Positions 1 through 7,903 of a stretch of DNA of 64,000 bases are shown here, in pieces (position 1 is the first letter of the stretch; each line of letters opens with the position of its first letter). The position numbers and the translations under genes are program-made. This DNA is from Leifsonia shinshuensis. GTDB lineage: Bacteria > Actinomycetota > Actinomycetes > Actinomycetales > Microbacteriaceae. The DNA lies in NCBI RefSeq assembly GCF_014217625.1, contig NZ_CP043641.1, positions 1,488,001-1,552,000 of the forward strand, read 5' to 3'. The notes beneath the pieces are model-generated. The model was not told where the DNA came from and did not search any database. It was given only the letters and a program-made list of their open reading frames with translations.

Positions 1-1757
1 CGGCCGCCGACCAGCACGTAGATCAGTGGCAGCGCCGACACACTCATCAGCACGATCCCGAACGCCGGGATGGTCGGCAGCAGCACCGCTCCCGCGACCA
101 GGAACCCGCTGAACAGCACCGCCGCGATGAGCCGGCGGGTGACGCGTTCGAGCCTCCCGATCCGCTGGTCCAGCGCCGGCGTCTTGACCGAGAGGTTGCC
201 CTCCTCGATCCGGTTGACGACGTTGTCGAGCCGTTTCGGCAGCCGCACCGCCACGCCCGCGACGGAGACGGCCTCCTTGAGCGCGTCCTGGACCAGGTTG
301 CCGCTCTCGTCGCGCAGCAGCTGCGTCGCGTACGGCTCGATCGAGTCCCACAGGTTGAAGGCCGGGTCGAGCGCGCTGCTCACCCCGGAGGTCAGCGACA
401 TCGCGCGCACGATGAGGAGGAAGTGCTCGGGGAGCTGGAACGGCAGCGACCGGATCACGTCGCCGAACTGCACGGCGAAGTCGCGGAACTCCCGCTGGTC
501 GACCTCCCGCAGCTCCGCGAACCCCATCCCGCCGAACCGCGCGAACAGCTGCGTCATCGCCCGTTCGAGTTCGGAGGTGTCGGAGGTGGGCAGCAGCACG
601 CCGACGTCGCGCATCGCGTCCACGAGCCCCTTGCCGTCGCGCGCCGCCGCCGCGATGAGCAGCTTGCGGAGGCCGCGCCTGGTGCCGTCGGGGACCTCCC
701 CCATCATCCCGAAGTCGATGAACGTGAGCTTCCACGGGTGCGCCGTCGTCGCGTCCATCCCGTCGCCGGCCTGCGCGATGTTCGGCGTGACGAAGATGTT
801 GCCCGGGTGCGGGTCGGCGTGGAAGAACCCGTTCGTGAACAGCTGGTCGAACATCACGGACGCGAACACCGGCGCCACGTGCGCCGGGTCGATGCCGGCG
901 GCGCGCAGCGCGAGGATGTCGGTGATCTTGATCGCCGTCACGTCTTCGAGTGTCAGGACGCGGCGGGTGGTGCGCTCCCAGACCACCTCCGGCACGGCCA
1001 CGCGGGGGTCGTGGCTGAAGTCGTCGGCGAAGCGCGCAGCGCTCCTGGCCTCGTGGAGGTAGTCGATCTCCTCCAGGCTGGTCGCAGCGAACTCCTCCAC
1101 CAGCGCCGGCATGTCCACGCGATCGGAGACGACGCGGACCCGTTTGAGCCAGCCGCCCACCCGCCGCAGCGCGGCCAGGTCGACGTCGACGATCGCGTCG
1201 ATCCCCGGCCGCTGCACCTTCACGACGACCGTGTCGAGCCCGGTGTCCTCCCGGTCCTGGGCGGCGAGCCGCGCCCGATGCGCCTGCCCGAGGGAGGCTG
1301 CAGCGACCGGGACGGGGTCGATGCTGTCGAAGACGCGCTCCAGCGGCATCCCGAGCTCGTCCTCGGCCAGCTTCCGGATCTGATCGAACGGGACGGCAGG
1401 GACCTCGTCCTGGAGCCCTTCGAGCTCCTTGGTGATCTCCGGCGGGAGGACGTCGAGCCGCGACGACATGAACTGCCCGACCTTGATCATCAGCCCGCCG
1501 AGCTCGACCGCGAGGTCGTGGAAGCGCCGCGCGAAGGCGGTGAGCCGCTTGGTGCGCCCGCGCTCGCTGAAGCGGCCCAGCCCGATGCGCGGAAGGAAGA
1601 GGTCGTACCACCAGATGTGGACGAGGTTGGCCGCGGCGAAACGCAGGATGCGGCGGTAGCGGGCCCGGGTGCTGCCGGTGCCCGCTACTGCTGCTTTCCT
1701 GCTCGTCGTGCCTGGTGTCGTCGTCGCGCCTGATCCGGCCGCGTCGGGCGCCGCCAC
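1..1757 (-). CDS. ABC1/ADCK (UbiB-like) atypical kinase, 3' end cut by window
   Basis: Atypical protein kinase-like ATPase of the ABC1/ADCK/UbiB family, whose members support isoprenoid-quinone or lipid metabolism at the membrane. Visible in order: the family KxGQ motif (IKVGQF, about residues 91-96), an Ala-rich nucleotide loop (AAASLGQ, about 140), the catalytic-loop HADPHPGN (about 308-315), a metal-binding DFG (about 345), and two hydrophobic C-terminal helices typical of the family. About 585 codons are visible and the stop lies outside the window. I chose the GTG at 1757, just after the PadR stop at 1762, because no in-frame ATG precedes the conserved part. It is probably co-transcribed with and controlled by the PadR gene. 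The family call is firm; the substrate is unknown. Confidence 0.9.
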   Translation of the reverse strand, partial: MAAPDAAGSGATTTPGTTSRKAAVAGTGSTRARYRRILRFAAANLVHIWWYDLFLPRIGLGRFSERGRTKRLTAFARRFHDLAVELGGLMIKVGQFMSSRLDVLPPEITKELEGLQDEVPAVPFDQIRKLAEDELGMPLERVFDSIDPVPVAAASLGQAHRARLAAQDREDTGLDTVVVKVQRPGIDAIVDVDLAALRRVGGWLKRVRVVSDRVDMPALVEEFAATSLEEIDYLHEARSAARFADDFSHDPRVAVPEVVWERTTRRVLTLEDVTAIKITDILALRAAGIDPAHVAPVFASVMFDQLFTNGFFHADPHPGNIFVTPNIAQAGDGMDATTAHPWKLTFIDFGMMGEVPDGTRRGLRKLLIAAAARDGKGLVDAMRDVGVLLPTSDTSELERAMTQLFARFGGMGFAELREVDQREFRDFAVQFGDVIRSLPFQLPEHFLLIVRAMSLTSGVSSALDPAFNLWDSIEPYATQLLRDESGNLVQDALKEAVSVAGVAVRLPKRLDNVVNRIEEGNLSVKTPALDQRIGRLERVTRRLIAAVLFSGFLVAGAVLLPTIPAFGIVLMSVSALPLIYVLVGG

Positions 1758-1761
1758 CCGC

Positions 1762-2358
1762 TCAGTCCTGGGCGTCCTGGGCGAGGATCGAGTACAGCTT
1801 CCGCCGCGCCTCGTCGAGGACCGCGACGGCCTCCTTCACTTGCTCCGGCGTGCCCGTGCGCCGCACCTGCGCGGCGGCCTGCGCGAGCGCCATCCCCGCC
1901 TTCGGCAGCTCGGAGTCGAACGGGTTGTGGCCGCCGCTCCAATTGCCCGGCCCCCAGCTGCCCTTGGCGTCTTCCTTCTTCTCCTCCGGAGCCCACGGCG
2001 CAGGCCCGGCCTCCTCGGCGGCCGCGCGGCCCTCCTCGGTCAGGGCGTAGGTCTTGCGCCCGTTGGACTCCTCGGCCGTGATCAGCCCTTCATCGGCGAG
2101 CAGCTGAAGCGTCGGATAGACGGACCCGGCGGACGGCTTCCAACTCCCGCCGCTGCGCTCCTCGATCTCCCGGATGATCTGGTACCCGTGCATGGGCTTC
2201 TCGGTGAGCAGCGCGAGCACGGCGGAGCGGACGTCGCCGCGGCCCATGCGGGTGCCGACCTTCTTCTCGAACTGCGACCTGAGCTGGTCGAAGGCCTGGA
2301 AAAGGCCGTCGGCGTTCATGTTGCCCCAGGCGCCTCCGCCGTTGAATGTTCCGCTCAT
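1762..2358 (-). CDS. PadR family transcriptional regulator
   Basis: DNA-binding repressor of the PadR family, 198 aa. A Gly/Asn-rich N-terminus (residues 1-38) precedes the winged helix-turn-helix (about 40-115), which has the PadR-typical stretch MHGYQIIREIEERSGG and SVYPTLQLLADEGLI. A helical dimerisation segment fills about 150-198. The linker (about 118-148) is rich in Pro, Gly and Trp. The start ATG at 2358 is followed directly by conserved-looking sequence, and a palindrome lies about 45 bp upstream, suggesting autoregulation. It sits 4 bp ahead of the ABC1 kinase gene, so it likely controls that gene too. The inducing ligand cannot be read from the sequence. Confidence 0.92.
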   Translation of the reverse strand: MSGTFNGGGAWGNMNADGLFQAFDQLRSQFEKKVGTRMGRGDVRSAVLALLTEKPMHGYQIIREIEERSGGSWKPSAGSVYPTLQLLADEGLITAEESNGRKTYALTEEGRAAAEEAGPAPWAPEEKKEDAKGSWGPGNWSGGHNPFDSELPKAGMALAQAAAQVRRTGTPEQVKEAVAVLDEARRKLYSILAQDAQD

Positions 2359-2391
2359 GATGTGCCTCCTGGTACGGATCGGGTGAGTCGG

Positions 2392-2417
2392 TAACGATAG
2401 TTAACGATATATCGTTA
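2392..2417. promoter_or_regulatory. Probable PadR operator
   Basis: A perfect 16-bp palindrome TAACGATATATCGTTA at 2402-2417, with an extra half-site TAACGATA at 2392-2399, sits in the leader of the PadR gene. The AT-rich core stands out in a GC-rich region and resembles the ATAT-centred palindromes bound by PadR proteins. Binding by this PadR protein is inferred. Confidence 0.7.
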
Positions 2418-2502
2418 GAGGACGGATGGGGAGGGATTCTCGGCTAGCGGTCAGGGTGGATTGGAACTGATGCGGAGGTGCAGGATGCAGCGCTGCGGAC
2501 GC

Positions 2503-3384
2503 TCAGATGCCGCCGGCCGGTGAGACGCTCCAGAGCGAGCGGTGGTAGTCGAAATGGAGCGGATCGACGCTATGTGAGCCACTGAACGTGAGTTGACCAA
2601 CGATATTGCCCGCCACGTCAGTAACCGTGAGGTCGTCGGAGACGAAAAGTCCCCCGATATCGAACTGGGTGTGGTGGTTCGGGCAGAGACACAAGATGTT
2701 CGATTCGTCGTCAGGTCCCAGATGCGGTCTTCCCAGCGGTCTTACGTGGGCGCCTTCAGAATATCGACGGCCCGCGACGCCGACCAGGCATGTACCGCAG
2801 ATCTGACAGGCGTTGGCATAGGTGGCTTTCACCCGCCGAGACGCCGCCGAGTCTCGAATGCGCCGCGAAATGGTCGTGGTTCTAAACTCCACTTGATCCT
2901 GTGTTTCCGAATCGGTAGCAGTACTCGGGTCGGACAGGCGGTCAAGCCGAAACCGCTGAATCACAAAGCCATCGCGCCCACGCTCCGTCCAGTAACTCGT
3001 TACCTCGTAGAGCCCGGCGTACTCATACCCCTGCCGCGGAGCAAACCGGGAGGCTGCATGCGCACCGCGTGAGACTCGAACGGGCAAACCCCCAACCCAG
3101 CTGGTGATAAGACCAGCATTTCCTGGATCATCGGCAGACTGGTCTGCGACCTGCTTGTGCGTTCGAGGGTCGCGTCCTCCGTGACCGGTGTAAATGATGT
3201 ACTCGCCGTGGTCTTCGTCGTCCGGATAGCCACCCGACACAACGATGGAGTCTGCTCCCTCCACCCTGGTGCCAGAGATACCGGCCATCGGTGGTCGGTG
3301 GACACCGGCGACGCTGAGTTCATTCCGCGAAGCGAATGCTTGCCCGACAACGACGCCCGCCGGCGTTCCAAAATACTTCGACAC
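2503..3384 (-). CDS. SRA(YDG)-HNH modification-dependent endonuclease
   Basis: Likely type IV-like restriction enzyme that reads modified cytosine through an SRA/YDG domain and cuts with an HNH nuclease. SRA signatures: VHRPPMAGISGT (about 28-39), GGYPDDEDHGEYIIYTGHGG (51-70), then PVRVSRG (101-107). The HNH domain (about 185-250) has CQIC (193-196), a GAH (His213), Asn229 and CLCPNHH (232-238), which is a zinc-bound beta-beta-alpha fold. I chose the GTG at 3384 because GAGGGGG precedes it by 8 nt and SRA proteins start close to this motif; an ATG 36 nt upstream is an alternative. The protein is then 293 aa. Base composition is visibly less GC-rich than its neighbours, which suggests transfer. 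No methylase is adjacent, as expected for type IV systems. Confidence 0.85.
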   Translation of the reverse strand: MSKYFGTPAGVVVGQAFASRNELSVAGVHRPPMAGISGTRVEGADSIVVSGGYPDDEDHGEYIIYTGHGGRDPRTHKQVADQSADDPGNAGLITSWVGGLPVRVSRGAHAASRFAPRQGYEYAGLYEVTSYWTERGRDGFVIQRFRLDRLSDPSTATDSETQDQVEFRTTTISRRIRDSAASRRVKATYANACQICGTCLVGVAGRRYSEGAHVRPLGRPHLGPDDESNILCLCPNHHTQFDIGGLFVSDDLTVTDVAGNIVGQLTFSGSHSVDPLHFDYHRSLWSVSPAGGI

Positions 3385-3564
3385 TGGTATTGCCCCCTCG
3401 GTAACAAGGTAGACAAATGCATGCATTGCTGCTGACACGCGTTTGGGGGCGAATGCCGCGACACTCCGCGTCGAGCCACACCCGCCCCCAATCCAGGGGC
3501 AATTCCATACCGATCGGTCGGCTTCTCGGTAGTCTGCTCTCACCCGACCCGAGGAAGACTCACA

Positions 3565-4968
3565 GTGAGCAACCCTGCTTTGCCGCCTGCCGGCTGGTAT
3601 CCCAATCCTGACAAACCGTCCGAGCTGCGGTGGTGGGATGGTGCGGCGTGGTCCGCGCACACCGCCGAGCCCGGGACAGTGGCGGCGGCGGCGTCCGCGG
3701 CAGCTGGCCCGCAGACTCCGAAGACCAAGCGCAGGATCCCCCTCAGCACCTGGGTGGTTGGCGTGATCGTCCTCCTCGTCCTCCTCATCGGTGCCGCGAG
3801 TGGGGGCCTGGGGTCGTTCCTGATCTGGCTTTCCCTCTTCGCCGGATTCAGCGCTCTTTACACCATGGTCACCCGCCGCCGCGGGTGGGCTCTCCTTCCG
3901 CAGTCCCGCAAGACCGCCGGGGCGATCGCTGCCGGGTCGCTCGTGGTCCTCGTTGCCGGAGCGAGCATCTTCGGGGCAAGTCACCCGCCCGCCCTGGCCG
4001 ACGCGGATGCGATGATCCATTCCGCGCCCTCGACGCCTACGGTGGCTAAGCCGTCGCCGACTCCGTCGAGTCAGGGCGAGCCGCTCGACCCGGCAACGGT
4101 CGTAGCCGCCGACACGGGCCCGACCGTCGTCATTGCCGACGCCAGCAGCACGGACGCGAGCGCGCTGGACGTGCTGGCCACGCTGCCGGTTAAGGGCAAG
4201 TCACCCTCCACGGGGTATGCGCGCACCACCGACTTCGGAGCGGCCTGGCTTGATGTCGACCACAACGGCTGCGACACCCGCAATGACATCCTCGCCCGCG
4301 ACCTCACCGCCATCACCAAGGAGGGCGCGTGCCGCGTGCTCTCGGGAACGCTCGACGACAAGTACACCGCGCAGAGCATCCCGTTCGTCCGTGGCGCGAC
4401 GACGTCGACGCTGGTCCAGATCGACCACATCGTCCCTCTCCAGAACGCGTGGGTCACCGGGGCTCAGAAGCTCACGCAGGCGCAGCGGATCAGCCTGGCG
4501 AACGACCCGCTGAATCTGATCGCGGTGGACGCACACTCCAACGAGCAGAAGTCGTCCGGCGACGCCGCGACCTGGCTGCCGTCGAACAAGTCCTTCCGCT
4601 GCGAGTACGTCGCACGGCAGATCTCGGTCAAAGCCACCTACGGATTGTGGGTGACGCGGGCCGAGCACGACGCGATGACGCGGGTGCTCTCCGGCTGCAC
4701 CGGTCAGATGGCGCAGTCGTCGGCGTTCACGCCGCCGGCACCGGCGCCCACGCCGACCGAGGCACCCGCACCGGCACCCGCACCCGCGCCGGCGCCTGCT
4801 CCCGCCCCGGCGCCCGCACCTGCCCCCGCTCCCGCCCCGGCTCCCGCCGCGCCCCAGGACCCGGGAAACGGTGCGACGGCACTCTGCAATGACGGCACCT
4901 ACTCCTTCGCCGCCCACCACCAGGGCGCCTGCTCGCACCACGGCGGCGTCGCCGTCTTCTACAAGTAG
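3565..4968 (+). CDS. DUF2510 membrane-anchored HNH (DUF1524/GmrSD-C-like) protein with DUF3761 tail
   Basis: Mosaic 467-aa protein. An N-terminal DUF2510 (PPAGWYPNPDKPSELRWWDG, residues 7-26) lies in the cytoplasm. Three hydrophobic segments follow (about 59-79, 82-102, 115-137). A predicted extracytoplasmic HNH domain of the GmrSD C-terminal/DUF1524 type contains IDHIVPLQNAW and NDPLNLIAVDAHSNEQKSSG. Next is a long Pro-Ala repeat spacer (about 367-428) and a short Cys/His-rich tail (ALCNDGTYSFAAHHQGACSH) typical of DUF3761. It starts at GTG 3565 behind GAGGAAGA. Such proteins are common in actinobacteria and may be secreted or wall-spanning nucleases; the target is unknown. It is divergent from the SRA-HNH gene and 11 bp ahead of the NERD gene. 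Confidence 0.82.
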   Translation: MSNPALPPAGWYPNPDKPSELRWWDGAAWSAHTAEPGTVAAAASAAAGPQTPKTKRRIPLSTWVVGVIVLLVLLIGAASGGLGSFLIWLSLFAGFSALYTMVTRRRGWALLPQSRKTAGAIAAGSLVVLVAGASIFGASHPPALADADAMIHSAPSTPTVAKPSPTPSSQGEPLDPATVVAADTGPTVVIADASSTDASALDVLATLPVKGKSPSTGYARTTDFGAAWLDVDHNGCDTRNDILARDLTAITKEGACRVLSGTLDDKYTAQSIPFVRGATTSTLVQIDHIVPLQNAWVTGAQKLTQAQRISLANDPLNLIAVDAHSNEQKSSGDAATWLPSNKSFRCEYVARQISVKATYGLWVTRAEHDAMTRVLSGCTGQMAQSSAFTPPAPAPTPTEAPAPAPAPAPAPAPAPAPAPAPAPAPAPAAPQDPGNGATALCNDGTYSFAAHHQGACSHHGGVAVFYK

Positions 4969-4979
4969 GCCATCGTGGC

Positions 4980-6758
4980 ATGCCCCGCCCTGCGAACCTG
5001 GTCGACTTCGCCGTCGAGCGGACCGCGACGCGGCAGGTCACGCGAACCGGGTCCGTGCCTCCCGTGACGGGCGAGCAGGAGGGCGGCACGACGTCGCCGC
5101 GCGTCGACTTCGCCGGGATCAACGCTCTGGCTTCGCGCCCCGCGGGCTACGCTGTGGCGCTCAAATGCCTGCAGGTCCAGGCGGATGCCGAGGACGGCGA
5201 CCCCGCGCTCCGGTCGGGTGGACACGTGAGGCTGCATCCGGACGCCTGGTCCTGGTACCAGGGTGCTCTCGGCGAGATCCAGATCGGCGCCCTGCTGGAT
5301 CAGCTGGGACCCGAGTGGTTTGTCCGTCATTCCGTGCCGATCGGAGCAGACACGAAGGACGTCGATCATCTGGTGATCGGACCGGCCGGGGTCTTCGCGA
5401 TTAACACGAAGCACCATGCCGGCGCCTCGGTCTGGGTGGGCGACCACGTGCTCCGAGTCAACAACGCGAACACATCTCACCTCGTGATCGCGCGGAGCGA
5501 CGCGCTAGATGTCGGCCGGCGACTCTCGCAGCAGACCGGGTTCCCCGTCCCAGTGACCGCGGTCATCGCTGTGCTGCACGCGAAGTCCGTCAAGGACATC
5601 CGCTCGGCTCAGAATCGCTCGATCGCCGTCCTAGATGCGCGGCAACTGGTTGCGTGGGTGAGCTCGCAGCCGGCTCAGTTGAGCGCGACCAAAATCGAGC
5701 TGCTCAAGCTCGCGGCCGAAGAACCGATGACCTGGCATAACGACCCGAGAGCGGCCGACACCCTTCGTGTCATGCAGCGATTCGAACGGCTCGTGGCGCG
5801 CGTCGAGATTCCGGACAGGCACGCGACGCGAGCATCGTCCCCGAGCCGGCCGGTGCGGCGCCCGACCGGACGCACGAACACCGGCAGCAAGAAAAACCGA
5901 AAGCCGGCGACCCGTGTCGCAGCCCTCGCCGATGTCTTCCGGGTCTGGTTCGCCGCTGCCGTCGTCGTCGTTGCGATCCTCGTCGTCCGAGGCGTTGCGG
6001 ATCAGCCGTGCGGCTCCCCACTGGCGTGCGTGCTCCCGTCGATCTACCTCGTGTGGAGGCCGATCCTGCCCTTCAGCGGCCTCGTCGCTGTGGCACTCGC
6101 GCTACTCCGCACCGGTCAGTACGCCATCCCAAGAATCTCTTCCTCGCTCCGTAGACGCGTGTCCCGTCCCGCACGGGCGCGGAGGAGTCCGACTCCCCGA
6201 ACAAATCGAGGCCGACACGAAGGACAACCCATGAACCCTCCCGCCGGCTGGTATGCCGACCCAGCTGCCTCCGGACTCGTCCGCTACTGGGACGGTGCGG
6301 CCTGGACCGAGCACACCGCACCGCACGCGCCGGTTCCGCCCGCCGCCGCGCCGTTCGTGAGTTCGAGCGGCGACGCGCCGCACACCGCCGACCCGTCGTA
6401 TCGCGACCCCGCCGGCTACGCACCAGCACAGTCGTACGCCCCAGCGCAGTTTTACACACCGTACTCCACCGCCCCCGCCAACCCGCACTATGTCGTCGCT
6501 GTCCCGCCGAAGAACAGCAAGGCGACCCGCTCGCTCGTGTGGGGCATCATCAGCCTGTTCATCAACCCGTTCGCGCTGCCCTCGATCCTCGCGATCGTCT
6601 TCGGGGCGCAGTCGCGCACCACCGCCGACCAGATGGAACGGGCGGGGCTCGTGGATTCGGGGCGGGCCCGCGCGACCGCCGGGCTGGTCCTCGGCTGCGT
6701 CGGCGCGGGCTTCTTCGTGCTGTGGGCTGTGCTCTACGTCACAAGCCAGTTCCGGTAG
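4980..6758 (+). CDS. NERD-domain membrane protein fused in frame to a DUF2510 membrane protein
   Basis: A single open frame of 592 codons. Residues about 92-205 form a NERD (nuclease-related) domain: YQGALGEIQIGALLDQLG, then DVDHLVIGPAGVFAINTKHH, where the Asp and the NTK correspond to nuclease-like acidic and Lys positions. A basic Ser/Arg linker leads to two hydrophobic segments (about 315-335, 350-375). After another Arg-rich stretch the frame continues, with no stop, into a DUF2510 module (PPAGWYADP, from residue 419) and two further membrane segments. A good ribosome site precedes Met418, so this may be two overlapping proteins rather than one. Start ATG 4980 has no clear Shine-Dalgarno and is uncertain. 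NERD proteins are implicated in DNA processing; the role here is unknown. Confidence 0.75.
   Translation: MPRPANLVDFAVERTATRQVTRTGSVPPVTGEQEGGTTSPRVDFAGINALASRPAGYAVALKCLQVQADAEDGDPALRSGGHVRLHPDAWSWYQGALGEIQIGALLDQLGPEWFVRHSVPIGADTKDVDHLVIGPAGVFAINTKHHAGASVWVGDHVLRVNNANTSHLVIARSDALDVGRRLSQQTGFPVPVTAVIAVLHAKSVKDIRSAQNRSIAVLDARQLVAWVSSQPAQLSATKIELLKLAAEEPMTWHNDPRAADTLRVMQRFERLVARVEIPDRHATRASSPSRPVRRPTGRTNTGSKKNRKPATRVAALADVFRVWFAAAVVVVAILVVRGVADQPCGSPLACVLPSIYLVWRPILPFSGLVAVALALLRTGQYAIPRISSSLRRRVSRPARARRSPTPRTNRGRHEGQPMNPPAGWYADPAASGLVRYWDGAAWTEHTAPHAPVPPAAAPFVSSSGDAPHTADPSYRDPAGYAPAQSYAPAQFYTPYSTAPANPHYVVAVPPKNSKATRSLVWGIISLFINPFALPSILAIVFGAQSRTTADQMERAGLVDSGRARATAGLVLGCVGAGFFVLWAVLYVTSQFR
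6231..6758 (+). CDS. Possible internal-start DUF2510/DUF4190-like membrane protein (alternative product of the NERD frame)
   Basis: ATG 6231 lies 6 nt after GAAGGA, a good ribosome-binding site, inside and in frame with the NERD frame. From it a normal stand-alone 175-aa protein of a familiar actinobacterial type would be made: DUF2510 (NPPAGWYADP, residues 2-11, with RYWDGAAWTEH), a Tyr/Pro/Ala-rich linker (QSYAPAQFYTPYS), then two membrane helices with a GAQSRTTAD loop between them as in DUF4190. The simplest history is loss of the upstream stop codon, which fused two neighbouring genes while leaving the second start usable. It is listed separately because both products are plausible. Confidence 0.5.
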   Translation: MNPPAGWYADPAASGLVRYWDGAAWTEHTAPHAPVPPAAAPFVSSSGDAPHTADPSYRDPAGYAPAQSYAPAQFYTPYSTAPANPHYVVAVPPKNSKATRSLVWGIISLFINPFALPSILAIVFGAQSRTTADQMERAGLVDSGRARATAGLVLGCVGAGFFVLWAVLYVTSQFR

Positions 6759-6767
6759 CCGGGAGGA

Positions 6768-6992
6768 TCAGGTCGTCGCGCCGCCCTCCCGCAGCGAACG
6801 CCGGCCGATCGCGAACCACAGGATTGCGCCCACCAGCGGGATGAGCGTCACCACGACCACCCAGGCGACCACCGGCCCCGCCGCCGCCTTCGACTTCGCG
6901 ATCTGCACCAGCGCGATCAACCAGAGCACGAATGGCACGATCCAGAACGAGAGCACGAGCATCACGTGCCAGCCGGTGAGTCCAAAGAGCAA
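6768..6992 (-). CDS. Small two-helix membrane protein, PLD-nuclease N-terminal (PLDc_N)-like
   Basis: About 74-aa protein of two membrane helices (VMLVLSFWIVPFVLWLIAL and GPVVAWVVVVTLIPLVGAIL) separated by a QIAKSK loop and ending IGRRSLREGG, the arrangement of the PLDc_N small-protein family. The start is weakly supported: TTG 6992 is used here, but ATG 6962 would give a 64-aa protein beginning at the first helix. It is convergent with the NERD/DUF2510 gene and divergent from the MobA-like gene. Function unknown. Confidence 0.65.
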   Translation of the reverse strand: MLFGLTGWHVMLVLSFWIVPFVLWLIALVQIAKSKAAAGPVVAWVVVVTLIPLVGAILWFAIGRRSLREGGATT

Positions 6993-7076
6993 GTCGAGAA
7001 GGATACCGTGCGGTAGGAAATCAGTCGCACGACCGGACGGGTCGTGTCGCCTCCTGGACCGTGCCAGGCTGGGGCC

Positions 7077-7649
7077 GTGGCCCCCACTCCCCCGCCGCCC
7101 GCCGCCATCGTCATCGCCGGCGGACGCTCCACGCGCTTCGGCAGCGACAAGCTGCTCGCGGAGGTCGACGGGCGCACGCTGCTGCAGCGGACGATGGAGG
7201 CCGTGAGCGGCTGTGCGACGGTCGTCCTGGTGTCCGCGACCAACGAGACCGTGCCCCGCGGGGTCGTGATCGTGTCCGAGTATCCGCGGTGGGGTGGGCC
7301 GTGCGCGGGCATCGCGGCGGGGGTCGCCGCGCTGCCGGAGACGACCACCGAGACGCTGATCGTCTCGGCCGACCTCGCCCGACCGGCCAGCGCCGTCGCC
7401 GCACTGCATGCCATCGAGACGGGCGTTCTCGCCGACCAGGACGGGAACGTGCAGTGGTTGCTGGCCCGGGTTCCGGTCCCGGCACTGGGGGCGCAGCTCG
7501 CGAAACTGGACGCCGACGGAGGCGCGGCCGGCCGACCCGTCCGCGCGTTGATCGGCCACCTCGGCCTCCCCATCGTCCCCACCCACCGCGACGCGGTCGC
7601 GGACATCGACGAACAGCACGACCTCGACTACCTGAAGGAGCGACACTGA
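7077..7649 (+). CDS. MobA-like NTP transferase (molybdenum cofactor guanylyltransferase-like)
   Basis: Nucleotidyltransferase of the MobA family, which transfers GMP from GTP to molybdopterin to make the guanine-dinucleotide form of the molybdenum cofactor in the cytoplasm. The N-terminal nucleotide loop IVIAGGRSTRFGSDKLL (about residues 9-25) is diagnostic, and YPRWGGPCAGIAAG is the expected glycine-rich second motif. The protein is about 190 aa, the usual length. I took the GTG at 7077 because the nucleotide-binding strand follows directly; GTG 7044 would add 11 residues. Its TGA overlaps the ATG of the DUF6457 gene, so the two are translationally coupled. No molybdoenzyme is visible in this window. 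Confidence 0.82.
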   Translation: MAPTPPPPAAIVIAGGRSTRFGSDKLLAEVDGRTLLQRTMEAVSGCATVVLVSATNETVPRGVVIVSEYPRWGGPCAGIAAGVAALPETTTETLIVSADLARPASAVAALHAIETGVLADQDGNVQWLLARVPVPALGAQLAKLDADGGAAGRPVRALIGHLGLPIVPTHRDAVADIDEQHDLDYLKERH

Positions 7650-7897
7650 TGGAACCGCAGGAACTCGACGCATGGGCCGGTGCTGCCGCGCGTCGGCTCG
7701 GGGTGAGCCTCGAACCGGGCGACGTGTCCGCGCTGCTCGATCTCGCACGGGACGCCGCCCACGGAGTGACGCGGCCGGCGGCGCCGCTCACGGCCTACAT
7801 CGCCGGGATGGCGGTGGGGTCGGGCCGGACGCTCGAGGATGTCGCCCGGGAGCTGCGCGTCGCGATCGCGGAGGCCGCGCCCGGCGACGGAGACTGA
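7649..7897 (+). CDS. DUF6457-like small protein coupled to MobA
   Basis: 82-aa soluble, mostly helical protein (MEPQELDAWAGAAARRLGV...). Its ATG overlaps the MobA-like stop (TGATG), which implies translational coupling. Short proteins of this type (DUF6457) are commonly found beside or fused to MobA in actinobacteria, so a helper role in molybdopterin nucleotidylation is inferred from context. No catalytic motif is visible. It ends 6 bp before the convergent membrane-protein gene. Confidence 0.72.
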   Translation: MEPQELDAWAGAAARRLGVSLEPGDVSALLDLARDAAHGVTRPAAPLTAYIAGMAVGSGRTLEDVARELRVAIAEAAPGDGD

Positions 7898-7903
7898 GCC
7901 CGC

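Noticed and set aside
3385..4020. Extended N-terminus of the SRA-HNH protein (to 505 aa)
   Set aside because: The extra 212 codons overlap the divergent DUF2510-HNH gene and look like an antisense shadow; the GTG at 3384 has a far better ribosome site.
4735..4860. Pro-Ala codon repeat as a separate repeat element
   Set aside because: It is a coding linker inside the DUF2510-HNH protein, keeps frame and is typical of wall-spanning spacers.
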